This document shows, piece by piece, positions 1 through 5,533 of a DNA stretch of 17,542 nucleotides (its first letter is position 1; each line of letters begins with the position of its first letter). The notes beneath the pieces were generated by a model. That model was not told the origin of the DNA and made no database searches. It was given only the letters and a program-made list of their open reading frames with translations. The stretch lies in contig DASQVO010000374.1 in NCBI GenBank assembly GCA_035640715.1, positions 1 to 17,542 of the forward strand, read 5' to 3'. Origin of the DNA: DASQVO01 sp035640715. GTDB lineage: Bacteria; Actinomycetota; Actinomycetes; Streptosporangiales; Streptosporangiaceae. The position numbers were made by a program, and so were the translations under genes.

Positions 1-111
1 GATGACGGGGGTCTGCGGTGCGATCCCGATGGCGACTCCGCGGCAGGCGGCGACGAAACCGTCCTCCAGCCCGTAGTCGGTGAGGAACGTCAGGCAGCTA
101 TAAGGGGTCAC
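1..111 (-). CDS. SAM hydrolase / SAM hydroxide adenosyltransferase (DUF62), N-terminal fragment
   Basis: The reverse strand from a GTG at 111 to the window edge stays open for 37 codons. It reads VTPYSCLTFLTDYGLEDGFV followed by AACRGVAIGIAPQTPVI. The TFLTDYGLEDGFVAAC block followed by GV..IAP matches the N-terminus of the SAM_adeno_trans (DUF62) family, whose members split S-adenosylmethionine into adenosine and methionine; the Asp of the LTDYG motif belongs to the active site in that family. No upstream in-frame start was found, so GTG 111 is the best start, although no clear Shine-Dalgarno precedes it. Most of the protein lies outside the window, so intactness cannot be judged. It points away from the DUF3263-otsB pair and shares a 176-bp divergent spacer with it. 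Confidence 0.8.
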   Translation of the reverse strand, partial: MTPYSCLTFLTDYGLEDGFVAACRGVAIGIAPQTPVI

Positions 112-126
112 GATCCGTGAGCGTAC

Positions 127-210
127 GTCGCATGGGGGCGCCGGTACAGAGTCGCATGGGGGCGCCGGTACAGAAGAGCAGCCGCCGGGTTGGTACAGAA
201 GAGTAGCCGC
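127..210. repeat. Short tandem repeats in the divergent spacer (24 bp x2, then an 18-bp motif x2)
   Basis: A 24-bp unit containing CATGGGGGCGCCGGTACAGA occurs twice head to tail with no mismatch (127-150 and 151-174). Its end runs into an 18-bp unit, GTACAGAAGAGCAGCCGC at 168-185, repeated with one change at 193-210. The array lies between the divergent SAM hydrolase and DUF3263 genes. It resembles replication-slippage duplication; no protein-binding site was recognised. The rest of this spacer (211-287) holds the DUF3263 promoter/RBS region. Confidence 0.85.
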
Positions 211-240
211 ACGTTTTCCCGCTGCAGCGTGTTGCGCGCC

Positions 241-290
241 TACGATGAGCTTGTCCAGGAGGGCCACGTGTCCGGGAGGAGGGCCACATG
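241..290 (+). promoter_or_regulatory. Candidate -10 box and duplicated RBS/start module before the DUF3263 gene
   Basis: TACGAT at 241-246 fits the actinobacterial -10 pattern TANNNT, but no convincing -35 is visible. Downstream, AGGAGGGCCACGTG (257-270) is repeated 20 bp later as AGGAGGGCCACATG (277-290), so the Shine-Dalgarno and start-codon module is present twice. Only the second copy (ATG 288) opens the DUF3263 frame; the first GTG leads to a stop after a few codons. Confidence 0.4.
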
Positions 291-524
291 GCGGAGCTGT
301 CCGAACGCGACGCCCGGATCCTGACCTTCGAATCGCGGTCCTGGCGGCATCCTGGCGTGAAGGAGCAGGCCATTCACGAGGCGCTTGGACTGGCGCCGAC
401 CAGGTATTACCAGCTGCTCAACCAGCTGATCGACACGCCGGAGGCACTGCGGTTCGATCCCGTGCTCGTCAAGCGGCTGCGGCGGCAGCGTTCCAGGCGG
501 CAGCGGATGCGGTCGCCGGAATGA
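288..524 (+). CDS. DUF3263 family protein (78 aa)
   Basis: This small soluble protein belongs to the actinobacterial DUF3263 family, recognisable by LSERDARIL at residues 4-12, the segment HPGVKEQAIHEALGLAPTRY in the middle, and YYQLLNQLID at about 40-49. The pattern of a short helix, then a turn, then S/APTRYYQLLN looks like a helix-turn-helix and suggests DNA binding, but the family has no firmly established function that I know of. The C-terminus is Arg-rich (LRRQRSRRQRMR). The start ATG has a strong GGAGG ribosome site about 7 nt upstream. Its stop overlaps the otsB start as ATGA, implying translational coupling to trehalose phosphatase. DUF3263 genes commonly sit next to ots genes in actinomycetes. 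Confidence 0.85.
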   Translation: MAELSERDARILTFESRSWRHPGVKEQAIHEALGLAPTRYYQLLNQLIDTPEALRFDPVLVKRLRRQRSRRQRMRSPE

Positions 525-1342
525 GCGTCCTCCCGCGTCCCGCCACGCCCGAGGGACGGGCAGGCCTGGAGGCGCTGCTGGCCGCACCCGCCGACGCGCT
601 GATCGGGTCGGATTACGACGGGACGCTCTCGCCCATCGTGACGGATCCGTCCGCGGCGTATGCCCATCCCGCCGCGGTCATGGCGCTGCGGCGGCTGGCC
701 GCGCAGGTCGGGACCCTCGCCATTATCACCGGGCGCCCGGTGGCCCAGGCGGTGGAGCTTGGCGGCCTGACCGACGTGCCCGGCGTCATCGTCCTCGGCC
801 ACTACGGCTGGGAACGCTGGCAGGACGGACATGTCTCAGCCCCGCCTCCGCCGCCGGGGGTGGCGGCCGTCCGGCGGGACCTTCCGGGCGTGCTGGAGTC
901 GGCCGGGGCGCCAGAGGGAACCTGGACGGAAGACAAGGGCTACGCGCTTGCCGTGCACACCCGGCGCACCGCCGACCCGGACGGGGTGCTGAAACAGCTA
1001 CGGGAACCGCTGGCGGCGCTCGCGGAGCGGACGGGCCTTACCGTGGAACCCGGCCGCATGGTCATCGAGCTGCGCCCGCCGGGCATGGACAAAGGCGCCG
1101 CGCTCACCGAGCTGGCCGGGCAGCGGAAGACGCGGTCGGTCATGTTCTGCGGGGACGACCTGGGCGACCTGGCCGCGTTCGCTGCCGTGCGCGCGCTCCG
1201 CAGGGAAGGGATCCCGGGCGTGACGGTGTACAGCGCCTCGGCGGAATCCGCCTTCCCCGCCGAGCAGGCGGACCTGGTGGTGGACGGCCCCGAGGGCGTC
1301 GCCGCGCTGCTCACCGCCATCGCCGACCACGTGACCCGCTGA
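521..1342 (+). CDS. otsB: Trehalose-6-phosphate phosphatase
   Basis: This cytoplasmic HAD-superfamily phosphatase removes phosphate from trehalose 6-phosphate to give trehalose, the second step of the OtsA/OtsB route. All HAD motifs are present in the 273-aa product: SDYDGTLSPI with D31 and D33 (nucleophile and acid/base), IITGR with T70, a Lys in PPGMDKGAAL (K191), and FCGDDLGDLAAF with D212, D213 and D216 for Mg. Length is normal for the family. An open frame extends upstream to 245, but homology begins only after ATG 521. That ATG overlaps the DUF3263 stop (ATGA), so coupled translation is the natural reading. It converges on otsA, which lies on the opposite strand with a 63-bp gap. Confidence 0.93.
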   Translation: MSVLPRPATPEGRAGLEALLAAPADALIGSDYDGTLSPIVTDPSAAYAHPAAVMALRRLAAQVGTLAIITGRPVAQAVELGGLTDVPGVIVLGHYGWERWQDGHVSAPPPPPGVAAVRRDLPGVLESAGAPEGTWTEDKGYALAVHTRRTADPDGVLKQLREPLAALAERTGLTVEPGRMVIELRPPGMDKGAALTELAGQRKTRSVMFCGDDLGDLAAFAAVRALRREGIPGVTVYSASAESAFPAEQADLVVDGPEGVAALLTAIADHVTR

Positions 1343-1353
1343 CCGCGAGGCGC

Positions 1354-1375
1354 TGGCGCGCGGCCACGCGCGCCA
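1354..1375. terminator. Hairpin between convergent otsB and otsA
   Basis: TGGCGCGC (1354-1361) and GCGCGCCA (1368-1375) form a perfect 8-bp stem around the loop GGCCAC. It lies 12 bp after the otsB stop and 31 bp beyond the otsA stop, so it could end transcripts from both sides. No T-tract follows, as is usual in GC-rich actinomycetes. Confidence 0.55.
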
Positions 1376-1390
1376 CCTCCGGACACACTG

Positions 1391-1410
1391 GGTTGTCCCC
1401 CCGGGTTAAC
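1391..1410 (-). repeat. Partial copy of a dispersed GC-rich palindromic repeat, containing the otsA stop
   Basis: TTGTCCCCCCGGGTTAAC within 1391-1410 matches 16 of 18 positions of the copy at 5748-5765 and is the same core as the repeat at 4921-4956. The otsA TAA stop (1408-1406 on the minus strand) lies inside the repeat. This copy has only one C6 run and lacks the second palindrome arm seen in the other two. Confidence 0.6.
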
Positions 1411-2962
1411 CGAGCGCGTCGAGCTGGTCGGCGAGCCATTGCCCCGGCGCCCGGCCGGCCGCGGCGGCGGCCAGTGCCGCGCACCGACGCCGGCGCTCGT
1501 CCTCGGGCATCGAGAGTGCCTGGTGCATGGCGTTCGCGGTGGCGCTCACGTCGTAGGGGTTGATCAGCAGTGCGTCCGATCCGAGTACGGCCGCGGCACC
1601 GGCCTCACGGGAGAGGATGAGCGCGCAGCCGCGGTCCGACAGGACGGGGCCCTCCTCAGCGACGAGGTTCATGCCGTCGCGGATGGGGTTCACCACCAGC
1701 ACGTCGGCGAGACGGCAGGCGGCGAGCGACCGCGGGTAGTCGTCTTTCACCTCGAGGATCAGCGGATTCCAGTCCGCGGTGCCGAACTCGTCGGTGATCT
1801 CCCGCGCTATCCGCTGGACCTCTTCGGTGTATTCCCGGTACCCCGGCACGCTGGTCCGTGACGGATAGGCGAACGCGAGGTGGGTGACTTTGCCGCGCCA
1901 CTCCGGCCGCGTGGTGAGCAGTTCCCGGTAGGCGATCAGGCCGCGCAGGATGTTCTTGGACAGTTCTGTCCGGTCGACCCGCACGATCAGCTTCCTGCCA
2001 CGGGCCGCCCCGGCCAGCGCGGTGACGTGTGCCTCCACATCGGCGGCGCGGGCGCGTTCGCGCAGTGCCGGTGCGTCCACGCCGAGTGGGTGCACGGCGA
2101 CCCCAGTCACGTGCCCGCGGTGAATGACGCGCCCGGTGGCCCTGTCGACCTGCGCCCCGAGCAACGTCTCGCAGCATTCGAGGAAGGCGTCGGCCCACCG
2201 CCGGGACAGGAAGCCCGCATGGTCGGCGCCGAGGATGCCGTCGAGGACGGCCCGGCCGACGTCGTCGGGAAGTATCCGGTAGTAGTCGGCCGGCGCCCAC
2301 GGCGTATGCGAGAAGTGCGCGATCCTGATTCCTGGCACGAGTTCCCGCAGCATCCGGGGCACGAGCGTGAGGTGGTAGTCCTGCACGAGTACGCGGGCGC
2401 TGGCCGCCGCCCCGTCCGTGAGTGCCTGCGCGAAGGCCTCGTTGTAGGCGACGTATGACTGCCAGTCGCGCCGGAACTCCGGCCCGAAACGGGGCTGGCT
2501 CGGGGTGTCGAAGAGCAGATGGTGGACGAACCACAGTGTGGTGTTCGCCACACGATTGTAGGCGCCGTAGAAGGTGCCGGCCGGTATGTCAAGCATACGG
2601 ACCGCGGTCTGGCCGCCGCCGGGCGCCGAGGGTGCCTCGCCGTCGATCCCGAACCGCTTGCCGTACGGATCCTGCCGCGCGGCGGCGCGGTCGGCGTCGC
2701 TGAGCGCCGCGCAGATCCACAGCACCTCGGCGCGGCTGGCCATCGATGACAGGCCCGGCATGAGACCGGACACCAGCCCGCCGCCGCCGCGCCGGGCCGA
2801 CAGGTTCCCGTCGGGATCGAGGGTGAACGACAGGGGGCCCCGGTTCGAGGCGACGAGCAGCCGACTGCCGCCCGGGTACACTTCCCCGGCGGGGTCGGCC
2901 TCCTGACCCGGTGCCGCCTCGCCGGTTGTGGCTTCCCGGCTCAAGCTGGAGTTGTGACCCAT
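1406..2962 (-). CDS. otsA: Trehalose-6-phosphate synthase (GT20)
   Basis: This glycosyltransferase family 20 enzyme joins glucose from a nucleotide sugar to glucose 6-phosphate, giving trehalose 6-phosphate, the substrate of OtsB. Family signatures appear in order: LLVASNRGPLSF near residue 40, RRGGGGLVSGL near 58, WFVHHLLF, VLVQDYHLTLVP, HFSHTPWAPADYYRILPDD, VDRTELSKNILRG with the substrate-binding Arg/Lys, and VVNPIRDGMNLVAEEGPVLS. I chose ATG 2962 (518 aa). An in-frame ATG at 3040 would add 26 low-complexity residues and run into the upstream region of the SAM-riboswitch transcript. A TAGCCT box sits 8 nt before ATG 2962, fitting a leaderless start. Residues 1-30 are poorly conserved, acidic and Pro/Gly-rich. 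The stop lies in a dispersed repeat. Confidence 0.93.
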   Translation of the reverse strand: MGHNSSLSREATTGEAAPGQEADPAGEVYPGGSRLLVASNRGPLSFTLDPDGNLSARRGGGGLVSGLMPGLSSMASRAEVLWICAALSDADRAAARQDPYGKRFGIDGEAPSAPGGGQTAVRMLDIPAGTFYGAYNRVANTTLWFVHHLLFDTPSQPRFGPEFRRDWQSYVAYNEAFAQALTDGAAASARVLVQDYHLTLVPRMLRELVPGIRIAHFSHTPWAPADYYRILPDDVGRAVLDGILGADHAGFLSRRWADAFLECCETLLGAQVDRATGRVIHRGHVTGVAVHPLGVDAPALRERARAADVEAHVTALAGAARGRKLIVRVDRTELSKNILRGLIAYRELLTTRPEWRGKVTHLAFAYPSRTSVPGYREYTEEVQRIAREITDEFGTADWNPLILEVKDDYPRSLAACRLADVLVVNPIRDGMNLVAEEGPVLSDRGCALILSREAGAAAVLGSDALLINPYDVSATANAMHQALSMPEDERRRRCAALAAAAAGRAPGQWLADQLDALG

Positions 2963-2970
2963 ATCCCGGC

Positions 2971-2976
2971 AGGCTA
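2971..2976 (-). promoter_or_regulatory. Candidate -10 box for leaderless otsA
   Basis: On the minus strand TAGCCT (2976-2971) is followed by 8 nt and then ATG 2962. No Shine-Dalgarno is visible before that ATG, so transcription may start at or next to the start codon. The -35 region is not convincing. Confidence 0.4.
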
Positions 2977-3046
2977 GCGGAGCGGTCTGCAGATTCACTA
3001 TCCGGCCGCTCGCCGGGGCCGGTGCTGCGGCACCCGGCATGATCGG

Positions 3047-3052
3047 CTAAAG
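3047..3052 (+). promoter_or_regulatory. Candidate -10 box for the SAM-riboswitch transcript
   Basis: TAAAGT at 3047-3052 fits TANNNT and would start transcription near 3059, about 75 nt before the riboswitch P1 helix. A second AT-rich site, CATATAG at 3127-3133, is too close to P1 to leave that helix intact. No clear -35 accompanies either. The stretch 2963-3132 otherwise shows no gene. Confidence 0.3.
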
Positions 3053-3132
3053 TGCCCATAAGGCTCGTGTCCGCAAGGAAACAGCCCGGTCGCGCGCTAC
3101 GCGAGCGTGCCGCGCGGCACAACTGCATATAG

Positions 3133-3337
3133 CTCATCTAGAGGGGTGGAGGGATCGGCCCTGTGAAGCCCCGGCAACCGTCACGATGAAGCTGCCGGAG
3201 TCCGGGAGTACTCCCAACGGGCTCCCCCTGAGGCCCGTTCCCGCGTCGCCGGGAGATCCGGGTCCCGTCAGGCGAGGCCAGGTCGTGAGAGGTGCCAAGT
3301 CCGGCCTGCGGTCAAGGTGACCGCCGGGAAAGATGGG
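3133..3337 (+). promoter_or_regulatory. SAM-I (S-box) riboswitch
   Basis: The conserved S-box core is present: CTCATCTAGAGGGGTGGAGG at the 5' side, then GGGATCGGCCCTGTGAAGCC and CCGGCAACC (3139-3179), and GAGAGGTGCCAAGTCC at 3287-3302. P1 pairs CTCATCT (3133-3139) with AGATGGG (3331-3337), seven pairs including one G-U. P4 is a perfect hairpin, GCGGTCA (3308-3314) with TGACCGC (3318-3324). The P3 base pairs TCACGA (3181-3186) with TCGTGA (3283-3288). P3 is about 100 nt long and carries sub-hairpins such as ACGGGC/GCCCGT (3217-3222/3233-3238) and TCGCC/GGCGA (3246-3250/3271-3275). The length of 205 nt is at the long end for the class. No U-tract terminator follows; the P1 3' strand lies 3-8 nt before the ribosome site AAAGG (3342-3346), which favours translational control. 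The ligand should be S-adenosylmethionine, repressing the downstream operon. Confidence 0.92.
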
Positions 3338-3355
3338 GATGAAAGGCCTCGCCAC

Positions 3356-4651
3356 GTGAGCACATCTGCCACTGAACAAAATCACGCCGAAAAGAACCAT
3401 GCCGCCAGCGCGACGGGTCCGGTGTCCCGGTTCGGCTACGCCACCCACCTGTCATGCCGCGAATGCGGCCGCACCCGTGAACTCGGCCCCTACTACGCCT
3501 GCGAAGACTGTTTCGGCCCACTCGAGGTCAGCTACGACTTCCCGAAGCTGACCAGGGCCGACATCGAAGCCGGCCCGCGGAACATGTGGCGCTACGCCAG
3601 GCTGCTCCCGGTGCCCTCCGATATCGCGGAGCGGCCCACCACTCAGCCGGGCTACACCCGGCTGATCCGCGCGGACAACCTGGCGCACGCGCTGGGCATG
3701 CGCAGGCTCTGGGTGAAAGACGACCGGGACAACCCGACGCATTCCTTCAAGGACCGCGTCGTCGCGGTGGCGCTCGCCGCCGCCCTGGAGATGGGCTTCA
3801 AGGTCCTTGCCTGCCCGTCGACCGGCAATCTCGCGAACGCGGTCGCCGCAGCGGCGGCGCGGGCCGGCATCCGCTCCATGGTGCTCGTTCCGGCCAACCT
3901 GGAGCAGCAGAAGATCATCACCACCGCGGTGTACGGCGGCACCTTCGTCCTCGTCGACGGGAACTACGACGACGTGAACAGGCTGGCATCCGAGCTGGCC
4001 GGTGAGCATGAGGACTGGGCGTTCGTCAACGTCAACGTCCGGCCCTACTACGCCGAGGGGTCCAAGACGCTCGGCTTCGAGATCGCCGAGCAGCTCGGCT
4101 GGCGGCTGCCGGAGCAGGTCGTTGTCCCCATCGCCTCCGGCGCGCAGCTCACCAAGGTGGACAAGGGCTTCCGCGAGCTCGCCTCGCTCGGCCTGGTCGA
4201 GGACTCGGGGTGGCGGGTGTTCGGCGCGCAGGCGACGGGCTGCTCGCCGGTATCGGCCGCGTTCGCCGCCGGGCACGACGTCGTGCGGCCGGTCCGCCCC
4301 GACACGATCGCCAAGTCGCTGGCGATCGGCAACCCGGCGGACGGCCCGTACGTGCTGGACGTGGTGCGCAGGACCGGCGGTGCTGTCGCGGACGTCAGCG
4401 ACAGCGAGATCATCGACTCGATCCGGCTGCTGGCCGAGACGGAAGGCATCTTCGCCGAGACCGCTGGCGGGGTCACCCTCGGCGTGCTGCGCAAGCTGCT
4501 CGCCACCGGGCAGCTCGATCCCGGCGGGGAGACTGTGATAATCAATTCCGGTGACGGCCTGAAAACACTGGATGCGGTCGCCGGGACACTGCCGGTGCCG
4601 GTCACGGTGAGGCCGACACTGGAATCGTTCCGAGAGGCAGGCGTGGAATGA
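3356..4651 (+). CDS. metM: Threonine-synthase-like PLP enzyme, probable O-phosphohomoserine-dependent homocysteine synthase (MetM type)
   Basis: This is a fold-type II PLP enzyme of 431 aa related to threonine synthase. An N-terminal zinc ribbon has C34-x2-C37 (CREC) and C49-x2-C52 (CEDC). The cofactor Lys is K132 in NPTHSFKDR, and CPSTGNLANAVAAAAARAG is the phosphate-binding Asn/Gly region. By homology alone it would be called thrC. Two facts argue for methionine synthesis instead: a SAM-I riboswitch directly upstream, and a MoaD/ThiS-like sulfur carrier overlapping its stop (ATGA at 4648). In Streptomyces such a pair (MetM/MetO) has been reported to turn O-phosphohomoserine plus carrier thiocarboxylate into homocysteine. 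Start GTG 3356 follows AAAGG by 9 nt; the earlier GTG at 3317 lies inside the riboswitch and is rejected. The MetM assignment is inference; bona fide threonine synthase remains possible. Confidence 0.9.
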   Translation: MSTSATEQNHAEKNHAASATGPVSRFGYATHLSCRECGRTRELGPYYACEDCFGPLEVSYDFPKLTRADIEAGPRNMWRYARLLPVPSDIAERPTTQPGYTRLIRADNLAHALGMRRLWVKDDRDNPTHSFKDRVVAVALAAALEMGFKVLACPSTGNLANAVAAAAARAGIRSMVLVPANLEQQKIITTAVYGGTFVLVDGNYDDVNRLASELAGEHEDWAFVNVNVRPYYAEGSKTLGFEIAEQLGWRLPEQVVVPIASGAQLTKVDKGFRELASLGLVEDSGWRVFGAQATGCSPVSAAFAAGHDVVRPVRPDTIAKSLAIGNPADGPYVLDVVRRTGGAVADVSDSEIIDSIRLLAETEGIFAETAGGVTLGVLRKLLATGQLDPGGETVIINSGDGLKTLDAVAGTLPVPVTVRPTLESFREAGVE

Positions 4652-5007
4652 GCGTGTCGGTGCGCATCCCGACCATTCTGCGTTCCTATACGGGCGGCGC
4701 GGCGGAAGTCACCGCCGAGCACGGAACGCTCCGCGAGGTTATCGCGGGACTTGAGGCCGCCTACCCGGGAATCGCGGGCCGCATCCTGGACGACGGGGGC
4801 AAGATCCGCAGGTTCGTCAACGTATACGTCGGCGAAGAGGACGTCCGGTTCGCGCAGGGCCTCGACACGCCCGTGCCCGCGGGCACGCAGGTCTCGGTCA
4901 TCCCGGCGGTAGCCGGCGGCTGTGCTGACCCGGGGGGCGACCCCCCGGAACCCCCCGCCTGCTCGCGCCGGTTGCCCGCCGATACACCGGCCGCTCGCCG
5001 GGCCTGA
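4648..5007 (+). CDS. metO: MoaD/ThiS/CysO-like sulfur-carrier protein with a C-terminal extension
   Basis: The first 91 residues form a complete ubiquitin-like sulfur carrier close to mycobacterial CysO: RIPTILRSYTGGAAEV at the N-terminus, RRFVNVYVGEEDVRF in the middle, and QVSVIPAVAGG ending at G90-G91. In this family the terminal Gly-Gly is adenylated by a MoeB/ThiF-type enzyme and becomes a thiocarboxylate. Here the frame continues for 28 more residues, CADPGGDPPEPPACSRR and onward to a TGA at 5005-5007. The tail is Pro/Ala/Arg-rich and unlike the conserved domain, and is encoded partly by a dispersed repeat that starts at 4921. Activity would need removal of the tail, for example by a JAMM protease as known for some GG-plus-tail carriers. 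The start overlaps the upstream stop, so the pair is translationally coupled. The predicted role is sulfur donor to the upstream PLP enzyme. Confidence 0.9.
   Translation: MSVSVRIPTILRSYTGGAAEVTAEHGTLREVIAGLEAAYPGIAGRILDDGGKIRRFVNVYVGEEDVRFAQGLDTPVPAGTQVSVIPAVAGGCADPGGDPPEPPACSRRLPADTPAARRA
4921..4956 (+). repeat. Dispersed GC-rich palindromic repeat fused to the 3' end of the sulfur-carrier gene
   Basis: Starting at the codon after Gly-Gly, TGTGCTGACCCGGGGGGCGA followed by CCCCCCGGAACCCCCC is nearly the reverse complement of 5731-5768; the differences are one missing base in the loop and a few substitutions. The core CCGGGGGG-CGA-CCCCCCGG is an 8-bp stem with a 3-nt loop. Because no in-frame stop occurs in it, the repeat is translated. 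Confidence 0.75.
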
Positions 5008-5116
5008 AGGCCCGGACTCGCTAGGCCGGTACGATCGCCTGTCCGTAGCCCGCAGTACGTGGGCGCTTATCACGGGGGATCCTGGCCCGTCTGGTTCGTG
5101 CACGCGGTAATGTCGT

Positions 5117-5139
5117 GTCCGGTCGCCATTCGGCCGGAC
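5117..5139 (+). other. Hairpin in the spacer before the csp gene
   Basis: GTCCGGTC (5117-5124) pairs with GGCCGGAC (5132-5139), eight pairs including one T-G, around the loop GCCATTC. The 234-bp spacer 5008-5241 holds no recognisable gene. The csp frame stays open upstream to 5059 but without homology. The hairpin may terminate the metM-metO transcript or belong to a structured cold-shock leader; the sequence does not decide. Confidence 0.35.
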
Positions 5140-5241
5140 CCGCTCCTCGGCGTGGCCCGAGTAAGCCGGATAACGATCGAACGGGTTCCGCGTTGCAAGG
5201 GCGGGGCTCGAGGCCCGAGCGCAGTTAGGGAGTTGTTGGGA

Positions 5242-5442
5242 ATGGCTCAGGGCACCGTCAAGTGGTTCAACGCGGAGAAGGGCTACGGCTTTATCGCCGT
5301 CGACGGTGGCAAGGACGTGTTCGTCCACTTCTCGGCGATTCAGGCGGATGGTTACCGGACGCTTGAAGAAGGCCAGCGAGTGGAGTTCGAGATCACGCAG
5401 AGCGACCGGGGGCAGCAGGCAGACGCTGTCCGCGTGGTCTGA
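5242..5442 (+). CDS. Cold-shock protein (CspA family, 66 aa)
   Basis: This is a single cold-shock domain that binds single-stranded RNA/DNA and acts as an RNA chaperone in the cytoplasm. The product MAQGTVKWFNAEKGYGFIAV contains RNP1 (KGYGFI), and DVFVHFSAI contains RNP2; the length of 66 aa is typical. ATG 5242 is preceded by an AGGGAG ribosome site about 8 nt away. A strong hairpin terminator follows within 14 bp. It is a stand-alone gene downstream of the methionine pair and upstream of groEL, a placement seen in many actinomycetes. Confidence 0.95.
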   Translation: MAQGTVKWFNAEKGYGFIAVDGGKDVFVHFSAIQADGYRTLEEGQRVEFEITQSDRGQQADAVRVV

Positions 5443-5455
5443 GACTCTGACGTCG

Positions 5456-5488
5456 GATCGGCCCGGCCCCCTCGGGGCCGGGCCGATC
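5456..5488 (+). terminator. Strong hairpin terminator after csp
   Basis: GATCGGCCCGGCCCC (5456-5470) and GGGGCCGGGCCGATC (5474-5488) form a perfect 15-bp stem with the loop CTC, starting 14 bp after the csp stop. No U-tract follows, as is common for terminators in GC-rich Actinobacteria. Confidence 0.85.
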
Positions 5489-5533
5489 TGTGTCTGCGGG
5501 CCCAGTACGGCATACGGACAGAGCCCGGTACTT

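Noticed and set aside
3133..3337. SAM-IV or cobalamin riboswitch instead of SAM-I
   Set aside because: The GTGGAGGGA, GTGAAGCC, CGGCAACC and GGTGCCAA order with long-range P1 is the SAM-I arrangement; the distinctive SAM-IV core and the B12 box are absent.
3317..3355. GTG 3317 as start of the PLP enzyme
   Set aside because: It lies in the P4 loop of the riboswitch; GTG 3356 has a proper AAAGG site and precedes the conserved region.
4648..5007. Canonical MoaD of molybdopterin synthesis
   Set aside because: The sequence is closer to CysO (RIPTILR, RRFVNVYV, PAVAGG), and there is no moa gene nearby; the neighbour is a PLP enzyme.
4048..5328. 426-codon minus-strand frame across metM, metO and csp
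   Set aside because: Crosses three well-supported plus-strand genes and shows no motif; Ser/Pro/Thr-rich shadow product.
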